Assembly: GCF_947623445.1 (NCBI RefSeq)
Contig: NC_135245.1
Span: 2,921,501-2,985,500 of the forward strand
Length of the DNA stretch: 64,000 nucleotides
Direction: 5' to 3'
DNA from: Clavelina lepadiformis
Taxonomy: Eukaryota > Chordata > Ascidiacea > Aplousobranchia > Clavelinidae
Shown here piece after piece: positions 22,806-34,386 of the stretch (positions within the stretch are counted from its first letter, which is position 1; every line of letters starts with the position of its first letter). A program made the translations under genes and the position numbers. The notes under the pieces are model-generated. The model made no database searches and had not been told where the DNA came from. It saw only the letters and a program-made list of their open reading frames with translations.

Positions 22806-23720
22806 TGAATAATGAAATATACAGAAGATGTAGTGTCGTGTCTGACATTTTAACACTTTTTAATATTTTTGTTATTACTCTCCATTGCCGTAACTTTAGA
22901 ACCTGATCCCATTCCCTAAAAACACTTTCCGGTCAACTTCAACCTTGTTTGAACAAAATGTTGATTTTCATTTAAATGTTTTTTATTCATTCGAGATTGA
23001 TTCCCGTAGGTTATCACAATTTCGGGATAATGTCAAGTGAAGAAGTATCCATTATAAAAGTGCAACGGGACAGCGTTGTGGCCCCGTAACTTTGACCCTT
23101 AACGTCCACTGCCATGAACACTGAAGAGCTCTTTTGCCTGATATTTTTCTGGATTATGGTCGCCCTGGAGCATCTGATGTATTTCATTAAAACACAACAA
23201 GGATTTATCAGTTTTTACGCAAATTTCACAGTTTCCGAAGTAAGGGCTGCATAGAAAAGTTTAAATTCAATGTGACAGATGTAGTGTCTGACACTTTGTT
23301 GCGGACATTTTTCTGTTTTTGTATTGGAATAATGCTGCAAAGCCGTACCGCTCATCTATATTAGTGTACACTTGTGGTTTTGATTACAATTTCTCTGCCT
23401 CGTGCTTTTATGTGCAAATGCAATGAACCATACGAAGCAATGAATCGTTCAGCGTCGTTCAAGCGCAAACAAACTTAAAGGCAACAGTTCGTGAGAATCA
23501 GCGCAAACCGAAAACTCTAAAAATTTAACAATGACTCAAAAGTTCATCCATTGCGCCGGGACAATAAATTGCCAACATCAACTAACAATGGTAAAAATTA
23601 ACTTTGTCACAAATGATGTCACTGAATCGTGGTTAATTTAATCTAAAATTACCTAATCAAGGAAACTCACTTAAACTGTAACAACCAGCAGCATAAAACA
23701 CCTTGATGTTAATAGTTCAA
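22806..23720. repeat. Segment duplicated at 46690-47590, unassigned
   Basis: The segment starts exactly where the orphan exon C intron ends and runs to the 5' arm of gene D. It is shared only with the orphan 5' region at 46.7 kb. It contains no recognisable gene or transposon ends, only short open frames that differ between the two copies. Confidence 0.55.
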
Positions 23721-24360
23721 ATTCAGAAAAACAAATCCACTGGGTTTCCCACGACCGAGTCAAACGTATGACGTTGTATTGCTGCTATGACGCAATACTT
23801 GAAGAAACTCTCGACGCAATGAAGAGTTTATTCTGCAGATGATCGTGACCACAATTGCTTTACAGCGGTTTGGAAATATTAACAACAACAAATCAAAGGC
23901 CTGTTTTGTTTAAGAAGTTTGTCAAATCCATCAACGGATTAACTTACATAAGAGTGAAATGACGCAAACCTGGTTCAATGCGGTTATTTTCTAACGTCAT
24001 TAGATTCTTTTCAAGCCACAAAATTTTTCCATTGACGTAGGGTTGGATTCCGTAGCTGATTTTTATCAGCAATAATCCAAGATGTGTGACGTAGGATGCA
24101 AAATTGATGTGAGTGGTGACGTCAAACAAAGTTGGAAATATTTTATCAAAGCGAAAAACAAAATTTTGTTTGTTTATCATTTTTTCTACCACCGATGATT
24201 TTGGAGTCTATAAATACGACTTCATTTGCTACCAAGACCATCATGTTAACAGTTGATGTAAGGTTGCAAGACGATTATCAAGCCCAATCGATCTGTTGCA
24301 GTTTTTCAATCAAGAAAAGTTTTATTTTAGCCTCAGCTTGTATCAGGGTTGGTTGTGAAG
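23721..24360 (+). promoter_or_regulatory. Promoter and leader of ficolin D
   Basis: This is a standard array promoter: CRE TGACGTCA at 24117-24124, TATAAATA at 24209-24216, and an upstream ORF starting near 24244. The 3' splice site CCTCAG|CTTG ends at 24336. Confidence 0.6.
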
Positions 24361-27039
24361 ATGAAGTCTACTTTGCAGTTTGCAGTAATTAGTTTCTTAT
24401 TTTTTACTGCGACACAAGGCACACGCCAGGTCACTCTAACGTGTGGAGACGATGACAACTTGGGTGAACGGGGATTACCCGGAGCCCCTGGTAAAAAAAG
24501 GCCCCGTCGGAACCCCTGGTGATCGTGGGGGAAAAGGCGATATGGGGGATAAAGGGGAACCCGGGGCCAGCGACACGTGGATGCAGGAATTTCGAAAGTT
24601 GCAGATGAGAATCACTGACCTGGAAGATCAACTAACAAGCAAAATTGGTAAAACGAGTTTTTAGTAGTGTTCTTCATAAATATTTATATAATACTTTATA
24701 GTGCTTAAGGGGTCATGTCCCAATTCAAAGAGATAGGCTTTTCAATGCAAAGTACATTAAATTAAGAAGCTACCATCGCAAAACTACATCATAAATCTAT
24801 CCTGAATTTTGGCTTGCAACGAGATCTAGGTTATGACAGCCTACCGTTTTAATTTGGACAGAATCCATGTACTCAGTTTTCTATAACAACTGCCTAAGCT
24901 TTACAACAAATTTTTAGCTTAAAATTTTAGGACAAATACTCCAAAATACCAAAAATTCAAACCCACACAAAATTTACAACTTAGCCTAGACCTGGGACCA
25001 GCTATCGCCAAAACAATAAAAAACCAGTCCACTTCAACGTCACATGCTCATTGGACCGGAAAATTTTTTACTTTTTTTAATATGACGCTTTGAGTGCGAT
25101 ATTGTCACAATCACCGTGTTGCCGGCTCAAAATTGTCTTTCTATTGGGAAGTGACCCTTTAAAGTTTACAATACTTTGATAACGTCTAACCAGATAGATA
25201 TTATTAAATTGATATTTTACAATTGCGATAGCTTTGAAGTTATTTCTTAAAACGATTTTTCGTCAATGCCAAATACTGTAGCTAAATAAAGTTCCGTGAA
25301 ATGTTAATATTTTACTTACTTGATGTTTTACAGATCAGCAAATAATTAATTAATCTAACCAGAGCATCAGTCGATTGCCAGGACTTGTTTGAAAGAGGAA
25401 TGGCAACAAGTGGAGTGAAGAGCGTTGCCATTAACGGCAAGGCCAGGAAAGTTTATTGCGACATGGAGACGGAGAACGGCGGATGGCTGGTAAGATTATT
25501 TGGGTAAAGTTTGCATATTACAACTTTTCATAACTTCCTTCATTTATAGGTTTTTCATCGACGATTTGATGGAAGTGAAAACTTTTACAGAAACTGGGAA
25601 GATTATCAACGCGGATTTGGAAAAGTTGACTCAGAATATTGGCTTGGTTTGTTTTTAGACTTCTAGAATCGAATTAAACTTCTAAAATCGGTTGAACCTA
25701 TCAATTTCCAAATTTACATCTTCAAGGTTTTTTCTGCTCATAGGTTTAAATGACCTTCATCAGCTTACTAAGAATGGCAATTATCGTCTTCGGGTGGATA
25801 TTGAAGATTTTGAAAACAACCGAGCATTTGCCGAATACAGGTAAGTCGTACTTGGAAAGTCATTGTGTGCAGCTTTTGTCACGCCAAATTCTCCTTATCT
25901 CGTCCTTTTCGATAATACGACTAGTCAAAAAATTTCAATATTTTCTCTTTCAGCTTGTTATAAAATAAACTCGCTTACATGGAATTAAAAACAACAGTCA
26001 TCCCATCATCATAGTTAAAGCATCGGCCGTTTTTCGAAAACCAAAACGTAAATTAAAATCCTCTTGTCCATAAAACCACAGCGCAATCAACTATAATTAA
26101 GAGACAAGGTTAAGAATCGGTGATAGCGTAACATGCCTTGGGGAAGAGTTGCAGGTAATGGCGTAAACCGTGTACAGAAAATTTATTCAAAACAATAAAA
26201 AGTGTCACAAGTTCGGTAAAATCCTAATAAAAACGTAAAGTCACATATTTTACATAAAAATGGTCGCAACAATATGAGTAGAATATAGCTAAATATACAT
26301 CTAAAAACACATCACAGTACAGGTCAAAACGAACACGCGTGTCGGCATGGTAACTAAAATCAAAGACTTGTAAAACGTGAAATTTGTGACACTTTTTAGC
26401 AGTCAATACTTATGTCGTCTAAAAGTTGTACATTATATTTCAATTCATTTGTAGTCGGGTCAGAGGATTCCAATTATCGTCTAACTGCGACAGGCTACTC
26501 TGGAAATGCAGGTATAGTTTATTGACAACAGCTTCTGTATATTTCATTAATGGGAAGGTCGTTTACATAAAAGTTGAAACCGAGCTTGTTGGCGTCATGT
26601 ATTTTGAGAACTTTCAACGCTTAAACAAAAGTCTCCAAACTCTTCTCAACATATTTTCGCATAATCTGGTGAGTAACGGGATTTCAGCAGATTTGGAAGT
26701 TCAGCTCTGAAGTTCAGTTTACCACAGCTAAGAACTTTCCACTTATTCATCACTTTCTATAATTTGCTCAAAGCTTAGAGATCTGTTTTTGCAGGAGATG
26801 CTTTGCAACGTCACAACGGACTTCCGTTTAGTGCCAAGGATAGAGATTTAGATCGACACAGAGCAAATTGTGCTACGCTTTACGAAGGAGCTTGGTGGTA
26901 CAATCGTTGCCATGAAGCAAATTTAAATGGGCTTTACTTGACTGGTGGACAGATCACAGCAAAGGGAATGACTTGGTCTTCATGGAAAAACAGTCACTAT
27001 TCCTTGAAGAAAGCCGAAATGAAAATTAAACCAAACTGA
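24361..27039 (+). pseudogene. Ficolin-like D, disrupted
   Basis: All six exons are recognisable: 24361-24647, 25334-25489, 25550-25646, 25744-25840, about 26444-26511 and 26795-27039. There are three lesions. One extra A in a run of seven in the collagen exon (near 24497) shifts frame; other copies have six. Exon 2 has a 4-nt duplication near 25345 that creates a stop at once. The exon 5 acceptor CAG has become CAA (26442-26443), while a new AG arose 11 nt further in. Together they cannot restore a normal reading frame. The last exon is still open, with pocket WWYNRCH and HRANCA before it. A possible AATAAA lies at 27137-27142. A 450-bp MITE sits in intron 1. Confidence 0.85.
24709..25158. 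mobile_element. TTAA-flanked MITE (piggyBac-type) in intron 1 of ficolin D
   Basis: The 450-bp insertion is absent from intron 1 of B, E and I. It is flanked by TTAA on both sides (24705-24708, 25159-25162). The ends form imperfect inverted repeats: GGGGTCATGTCCCAAT on the left, and AGGGTCACTTCCCAAT when the right end is reverse-complemented. It has no coding capacity. TTAA targets and G-rich termini suit a non-autonomous piggyBac-like element. Confidence 0.75.
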
Positions 27040-29115
27040 ATGTGGAAGTGTCTTCATTCTTAGTGGAAGTGGAAGTGTCCTCTTATATATTGCCATTGAT
27101 TCTGTGTTTTTCGTTGCTTATTGTAAATATTTTACAAATAAACTGAAGAAAAAAGTTTAAAAAAAGGTTGATGTTGTCCAATGTCAGATCTTTTATTTAT
27201 GCAGTGAGATCAGCGCTATAATGGCATCGTTCTTCAGTGAGGAAACATGCAATCGAATGTTCTAATTGACATCTTCAAAGCTTCCATTTGTCCCATAGAT
27301 TGAGCAGAAAACATAGCGCAACAATTGTTTAATTTTAACAATTAACAAAGATAACAGCGTGTTGTCTAAGTACAGAAAACAGTTGCTTCTTGAAAATTGC
27401 AAATGAAAGCATAAAGTTAGACGTCCAATGAAATCTGACGAAAAATGCTAAAACTAGCCGGTTAGTTTGCGCTCGAACATAAGCTATGATATGAAAATGA
27501 TATGGGCAGTGTAACATGCCTCGGGGAGGAGTTTTAGAATAAAAAGTAAAACGTCTACGTGTATTTAAAACTCACCCAAATGATAAAACGAGTCACAAGT
27601 GGCACCTGGGTAAGACATTAGTACTACACAAAGTCACTCGCATTGCGTGTGGAAACTTAGGTGTTTGCAGATTGTGCTGAATACTTTATTATTACCATGT
27701 TCACTTGCTTGAAAATTTTATCGCTCAACGTGGCGGGGGTGAGAAAGCCGCAAAGAGGAGAAACTATTTTAATTTTCTTATTGGCTATTAACTTGGTGGT
27801 TGATCAAACAAAATTTATTTAAGTGGAAATATTTCACAAATATGTGTATTTTTGTATTTCTGTTTGCATGTTTTAGAAAAACAATATATGTTCACGTTTT
27901 ATATGCTTTGTGTATATGGTTATGTATTTGTCTTACCTGGTATTAGTAAAAGAACAAAAAGACATACGTTGGTACTCTGAAGGTTTACTTTTGTTTTGAT
28001 ATAATTTTTTGATATTTTTTACACGTGCTTTCGCAAACATAAGCTTGCTTCTTCAGGTGTACTAAGAAAATGGTATTAGTAGTACGGTGTACAAGTCTGA
28101 TGTATGTGGAGCATATACTGCATAACCAACATATGTTTTTCATAAATTGTAAGATCTGTTTCTACAATATACGTATAATATACAATATACGTGTATCGTC
28201 TATAAAAGGATTTCTGCTTTTCAGTTTTATTTATAAGCTATAATTTCTAAACAAGATCGGTGAAATCTGTAGCCCTCCTTGTGTTATTTTCAATTTGACA
28301 TTTTAACATTGATATCTAATAACAACTTGATGTCTCCATTTTGGGGATTCCCCGCATCTGATAACACCAACGCGCAACATTATCACGATTTTCAGAATCA
28401 TGGCAAAGAAATTATTTTGCTAAACTTTATGTTACGGTTAGTTACAATAGCTATATTTTGTTGTAAATAATGATCCGTTATTGTCCAATGGGTAAGTTGT
28501 TGTTTGGTGATAATGTGAACATAAGCTGGGCAGTTTAGAAACATTTCAATTAAACATAAACTATTTGTAATTATCTCTGAACACAATAAACCGCGTAAAC
28601 CTCGATAGCTTAATTTTTTGCAATTTAACTGAAATGTTATTCGATCAAAAATCACCGAATTAAAGTAACTCAGTTTAACAGCAACGAATAGCAGCAATAA
28701 ATATCCTAATGATAATATCTGAAATATATTAAAACAACTCAACATTTTCTACCTTGACTCAATCAAACGCATGACGTTGTATTGCTACTATGACGCATTT
28801 GTAAAACACTCGGGGCAATGAAAAATTTCATTCTGCAGATGGTCGTGACCACAATTACTTTACAGCGGTTTTGAAATCTTAACAACAATAAGTTAAAGGC
28901 GGGTTTTGTTTCAGAAGTTTGTCAAATCCATCAACGGATAAACTTACATAAGAGTGAAATGACGCAAACCTGGTTCAATGCGGTTATTTTCTAACGTCAT
29001 TAGATTCTTTTCAAGCCACAAAATCTTTCCATTGACGTGGGTTGGATTCCGGAGCTGATTTTCATTCGCAATAATCGGAGATATGTGACGTAGAAAGGAA
29101 AATTGAGGAGAGCGG
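27040..29115 (+). repeat. 3' flank of D fused to 5' spacer of E
   Basis: Positions 27040 to about 27495 match the 3' flank of plus-strand genes. At about 27497 the sequence switches abruptly to mid-5'-spacer (GGGCAGTGTAACATGCC), as found before I near 55850, and continues to gene E. A LINE endonuclease fragment lies at about 27700-27800. A whole minus-strand gene with its spacers appears to have been deleted at this junction. Confidence 0.65.
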
Positions 29116-29376
29116 TGACGTCAAGCAATCTTGAAAATATATAGCAATATAGTAATCTTGAAAATATCAAAGCGAAAAACAAGATGTTTTGTTGATCATT
29201 TTTTCTACCACCGATGATTTTGGCGTCTATAAATACGACTTCAATTCCAACCAAGACCATCATGTTAACAGTTGATGAAGGGTTGCAAGACGATTATCAA
29301 TCTCAAGCGATCTGTGGCAACATTTTAATCAAGAGCAGGTTTATTTTAGCCTAAGCTTGTACCAGGGTTTGTCGTG
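29116..29376 (+). promoter_or_regulatory. Promoter and leader of ficolin E
   Basis: CRE TGACGTCA at 29116-29123 is followed by TATAAATA at 29228-29235. The 3' splice site CCTAAG|CTTG ends at 29355. The upstream ORF seen in B, D and I is cut short here. Confidence 0.6.
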
Positions 29377-31568
29377 ATGATGAAGTCTACTTTGCAGTTT
29401 GCAGTAATTAATTTCTTATTTTTTACTGCGACACAAGGCACACGCCAGGTCACTCTAACGTGTGGGGACGATGACAACTTGGGTGAAAGGGGATTACCTG
29501 GAGCCCCTGGTAAAAAAGGTCCCGTTGGAATACCTGGTGATCGTGGGGTAAAAGGCAATAAAGGTGATAAAGGGGAGCCCGGAGCCAACGACACGTGGAT
29601 GCAGGAATTTCGAAAGTTGCAGATGAGAATCACTGACCTGGAAGATCAACTCACAAATAAAATCGGTAAAACGAGTTTTTAGCAGTGTTATTCATAAATA
29701 TTGATATAATACTTTATAGTGCTTCAAGTTTACAATATTTTTATAACGTCTAACCAGATAGATATTATTAAATTGATATTTTACAATTGCGATAGATTTT
29801 TAGTTATTTTCTAAAACGATTTTTCTCAGTGACGAATACTGTAGCTAAGTAATGTTCAATAAAACCTTGATATTATACTTACTTGATGTTTTACAGATCA
29901 GCGAATAATTAATCTAACCAGAGCATCAGGCGATTGCCAGGATTTGTTTGAAAGAGGAATGACAACAAGTGGAGTGAAGAGCGTTGTCATTAATGGCAAG
30001 GTCAGGGAAGTTTATTGCGACATGGAAACGGAGAACGGCGGATGGCTGGTAAGATTATTTTGGTAAAATTTGCACATTACAATTTTTAATAACTTCCTTC
30101 ATTTATAGGTTTTTCATCGACGATTTGATGGAAGTGAAAACTTTTACAGAAACTGGGAAGATTATCAACGCGGATTTGGAAGAGTTGACTCAGAGTATTG
30201 GCTGGGTTTGTTCCCAAACAAATAATTTCAATAGAAATGTGCAAAAGAAATTTAGACTCCTAAAATCGGTTGAACCTATCAATTTCCTAGTTTAAATCTT
30301 CAACGTTTTTTCTGCTCGTAGGTTTAAATGACCTTCACCAGCTTACTAAGAATGGCAATTATCGTCTTCGAGTGGATATTGAAGATTTTGAAAACAACCG
30401 AGCATTTGCCGAATACAAGTAAGTTTTACAAGGAAAGCCATTATGTGGTTTTGACAAGCCAAATTCTCCTTATCTTGTCCTTCAATCAACTCGCTTATAT
30501 GGAGTTAAAAAGTAACAGTCATCCCATCATCATAGTTAAAGCATCGGCCGTTCTTGAAAAACCAAAACGTAAAATAAAAACCTCTTGTCCATAAAACCGC
30601 AGCGCAATCAACTATAATTAAGAGACGAGGTTAAGAATCGGTGGTAGCGTAACATGCCTTGGGGAAGAGTTGCAGGTAATGGTGTAAACCGTGTACAGAA
30701 AATTTATTCAAAACAATAAAAAATATCACAAGTTCGGTAAAATCCTAATAAAAACGTAATTAAGTCACATATTTTACATAAAACTGGTCGCAACAATACA
30801 TGTAGAATATTGCTAAATATACATCTAAAAACACATCACAGTACAGGTCAAAAAGAACACGCGTGTCGGCATGGTAACTGCAATCAAAGATTTATAAAAC
30901 GTGTACATTGTGACACTTTTTAGTAGTCAATACTTATGGCGTCTAAAATTTGTACATTATATTTCAGTTCATTTGAAGTCGGGTCAGAGGATTCCAATTA
31001 TCGTCTAGCTGCGACAGGCTACTCTGGAAATGCAGGTATACTTTATTGACAACAGCTTCTGCATATTTCATTAATGGAAAGGTCGTAGACATAAAAGTTG
31101 AAACCCAGCTCGTTTGCTCCATGTGTTTTGAGAACATCAAACGCTTAAACAAAAGTCTCCAAACTTTTGTGAGTGTATTTCCACTGGCATAATCTGGTGA
31201 GTAACGGGATTTCAGCAGATTTGGAAGTTCAACTCTGAAGTTACAGTTTACCACAGCTAAGAACTTTCCACTTACTCGTCACTTTCTATAATTTGCTCAA
31301 AGCTTAGAGATCTGTTTTTGCAGGGGATGCTTTGCAAAATCACAACGGACTTCCGTTTAGTACCAAAGATAGAGATTTAGATCGATACAGTGGAAATTGT
31401 GCTACGAGTTACGAAGGAGCTTGGTGGTACAATACTTGCCATTGGGTAAACTTGAATGGGCTTTACTTGACTGGTGGACAGATAACAACAAAGGGAATGG
31501 TTTGGCTTCCATGGAAAAACAGCCACTATTCCTTGAAGAAAGCCGAAATGAAGATTAAACCAAACTGA
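29377..31568 (+). CDS. Ficolin-like lectin E, intact
   Basis: The exons are 29377-29665, 29897-30048, 30109-30205, 30322-30418, 30968-31035 and 31324-31568, giving 315 residues if the first of two adjacent ATGs is used. Signal peptide, single N-terminal Cys, 12 Gly-X-Y triplets, neck and FReD domain are all in frame. The exon 4 donor is CAA|GT rather than CAG|GT, changing one residue to Asn but keeping GT. The pocket segment is [13 protein letters not shown]. The last exon is of the plus-strand class ([17 protein letters not shown]). It lies in tandem behind D, the only direct-orientation neighbours in the array. Confidence 0.9.
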
Positions 31569-31969
31569 ATCTTGTGGAAGTGTCCTCATTCTTTATATTT
31601 TGCCATTGATTCTGTGTTGTTTTGTTCCATCTTGTAAATACTTTAGAAATACACGGAAGAAAAAAGTTTAAAAATTGTTTAAGTTGTCCAATGTCAGATC
31701 TTTTATTTATAGAGTGAGATCAGCGCTATGATGGCATCGTTGTTCAGTGACGTAACATGCAATCGAATATTCTAATTGACATCTTCAAAGCTTCCATTTG
31801 TTCCATAGATTGAGCACAAAACATAGCGCAACAAATGTTTAATTTTAGCAATTAACAAAGATAACAGCGTGTGGTCTAAGAAGAGCAGAAAACACTTGCT
31901 TCTTGAAAATTGCTTATGAAAGTACAACGTATAGTAGACGTCTAATGAAATCTGACGAAAAATGCTAAA
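31569..31969. repeat. 3' flank of ficolin E
   Basis: Nearly identical to the 3' flank of gene I (59781-60180) and similar to those of B and D. No gene. Confidence 0.6.
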
Positions 31970-32045
31970 ATCAGTTTTATCTCTACTTCATCTCCACGAC
32001 AAGGTCAAACGGGAGATGAAGCAGCTCCACCTTGACACTCTTCGC
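31970..32045 (+). mobile_element. LINE 3' tail relic
   Basis: The translation reads LHLHDKVKREMKQLHLD, the C-terminal block that ends the LINE fossil at 2810-4125. Only this tail is retained at the start of the 3' spacer. The gene I side has the same at about 60188-60255. Confidence 0.6.
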
Positions 32046-34386
32046 AAATACAACTCTCTTGTAAAGATTTGGAAGACGTTATTAATATTCAATGAATCCG
32101 TGTCTACTATGGAGGCAGCATATAAAACATCACACAGCTTAAAGGTATTTATGATTTTATTAAACAGATCGTTAAAACAAAGAAGGGTTTCTTTCACCCT
32201 TACCTAGCTCGTACGTAGGTAACGCAGCCCCTTGAAGCTCTTTAGACTTTAATGGATATTATTTTTAGTCTAGAAGTTTTATGTTAGGTTTAATTAATTC
32301 TTTGTTAGAATATTTAAGTTCTACTAACGAGAAGCCGTGAAAAATAGTTTTGAAAGTACGATTTTTCTGGTGAAATAGTGACAGCTTAAAACAACTATTA
32401 AGAAAAATATAAATTTCTTATAGAAATATTTCACTAAACACTTAAACAAAGTAGATCCATTACAAAGAACATAATCTTATTTTGCGAGCGGTTTATCTGT
32501 CAAAAAGATTTTGCTACAGACAAAAGTAGCATTTTAAGTATCTATATGAAAACTTCACTGCGCTGGATGACAGAACATTTCTACAAAGTGTACGTCATTG
32601 GCGGGATGTTGAGAATTGATCCGAGAATCATCGCTTGAACCTATAAACATTAGGCCTATTTGCTCGAGTCAAGATATAGTTTACGCTATTTTGTAACGAA
32701 ATTTTAAAGTTAAGACCTTATTCCGTGTTAAGTTTCGACAATGTTGACGAAAATAAAACTTGAAATCCTATAACAGTTGCCTACAAAATATTTGTGCTTA
32801 TTCACGAGATGTGTTTTTACATAAATACTGTATGACAAGCCAAGGTCATAATCAAACCAGGTTGAAAGCTAACTAGCAGTAATATAACCTGGCAAGCTCG
32901 AAACCAGTTTGAATGACTGAAATAGACGTCAATCGAAAATGTTTTCAATAGACCAAAAATTCAAACTGACTGCCTTAAAAACTTCAACCTATTTAGTTAT
33001 AGCACAATAAAAAACTTGATCATCATGAACAGTTAACGAAAAGGAAAAAGTGGCAAAATTCAAAGTTTTACAAAGCATTCAAGATGGCAATAACAAAACT
33101 GTGCTACAACATGATAGGTTAGCATGACAACCAAATGTACAAAATAAGTTAGGTTAAGTTTTACAAGTTTATATAAAATTTATCATTATCATCAGCATTT
33201 TTATCACCATCAACAAAATATTGAATGTTCAACTCACCAAACGTACCAAGGCAAGCTTTCACTCTACGCTCCAATGTTGAGCTGACCAAGCCAACGCACA
33301 AGATCTCACAGCTGCGACCTTCTCAGCCATCGTCAAACTAAAATGACCACGAGTTTCTTTATTTGTTTGTGACGTCACCTGGCATTCTACGAGGCGCGCG
33401 TTAATTAAAGTTTAGATTCTTGCTAAAATCAACCGCGTAATACGAAAAGGAGTAACTTTGAGTTTGAAGCCGCAATCTATGATGTCTATGATGTCTAAAG
33501 AAAATTAAATAAAAAACATCAAAGTTTACGAAAGAGACTTCAAGATGAAAACATTGACGAAATTATTTTGTCGTTTAACATTCACAAGACTCTCAATCTT
33601 TCTGTATGACGTCACGCTTGCGTAGTAATTTGCGTCAGAAGGTTATCATCATAAAAGTCACATAAAAGCATACCAGCAAATACTTCTTTCCGTGCCATAA
33701 ACAAAGAGTTTTCAGCAAAACAAAAACAATTTATAACAAAAGACAAAAACGTTTGGCATATAGTGGGCATTATGCATGTTTGTGGCAGCGTGTGTATGTT
33801 AATTTATGAATTGGTTGGCAAAATTGATTATGCGATTTACTTCTTCACCGCTTCTGCATTTTAACATTTGGAAAATTTTTGTGAATTAACAAAACTTACA
33901 TATTCGATAATTATCGTGAAAACTTGAGGAATGTGTTGTAAATCAGCAAACTGTTCCAATATTTACCAAGTTAACTTTCAAAATTGGTAAATGACTTAGT
34001 GTAGTTTTTTGTTAGGTATACATAACTCGCTACCTTTGCTTGAAAAGCACAAAAGAGCTGTTTTCTTTTTGTGAAGGTTAATTAATATCAAAATTTACTA
34101 TAGGACTATAACCTACTTTCTGCGCTTCGTAGAGCAAATTTTATCGTTAACAATAAATCAAAGAATCTATATCTTGTATATGGAGTTCAATTGCATGCCA
34201 TGTAACTGACTCAAAACGTCATTATATCACTGATTTTGATAACAATAGAAGACCGAACATTTAACAAAATTTAGCAATTTTGTATTTCGTGTGTTTCTGG
34301 CATTTGCAAGCTACGAAAAAAAGCACAGGAAAAAATGACAAAGCAACTTGCATTTCACACCAGCAAGTTATTTCGCAGTATCAGAC
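32046..34386. repeat. 3' spacer, copy 3
   Basis: This is the standard 3' spacer between E and F, with the conserved CRE at 33370-33377 and antisense ORF. It is almost the same as 60263-62615. No gene is recognised. Confidence 0.7.
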
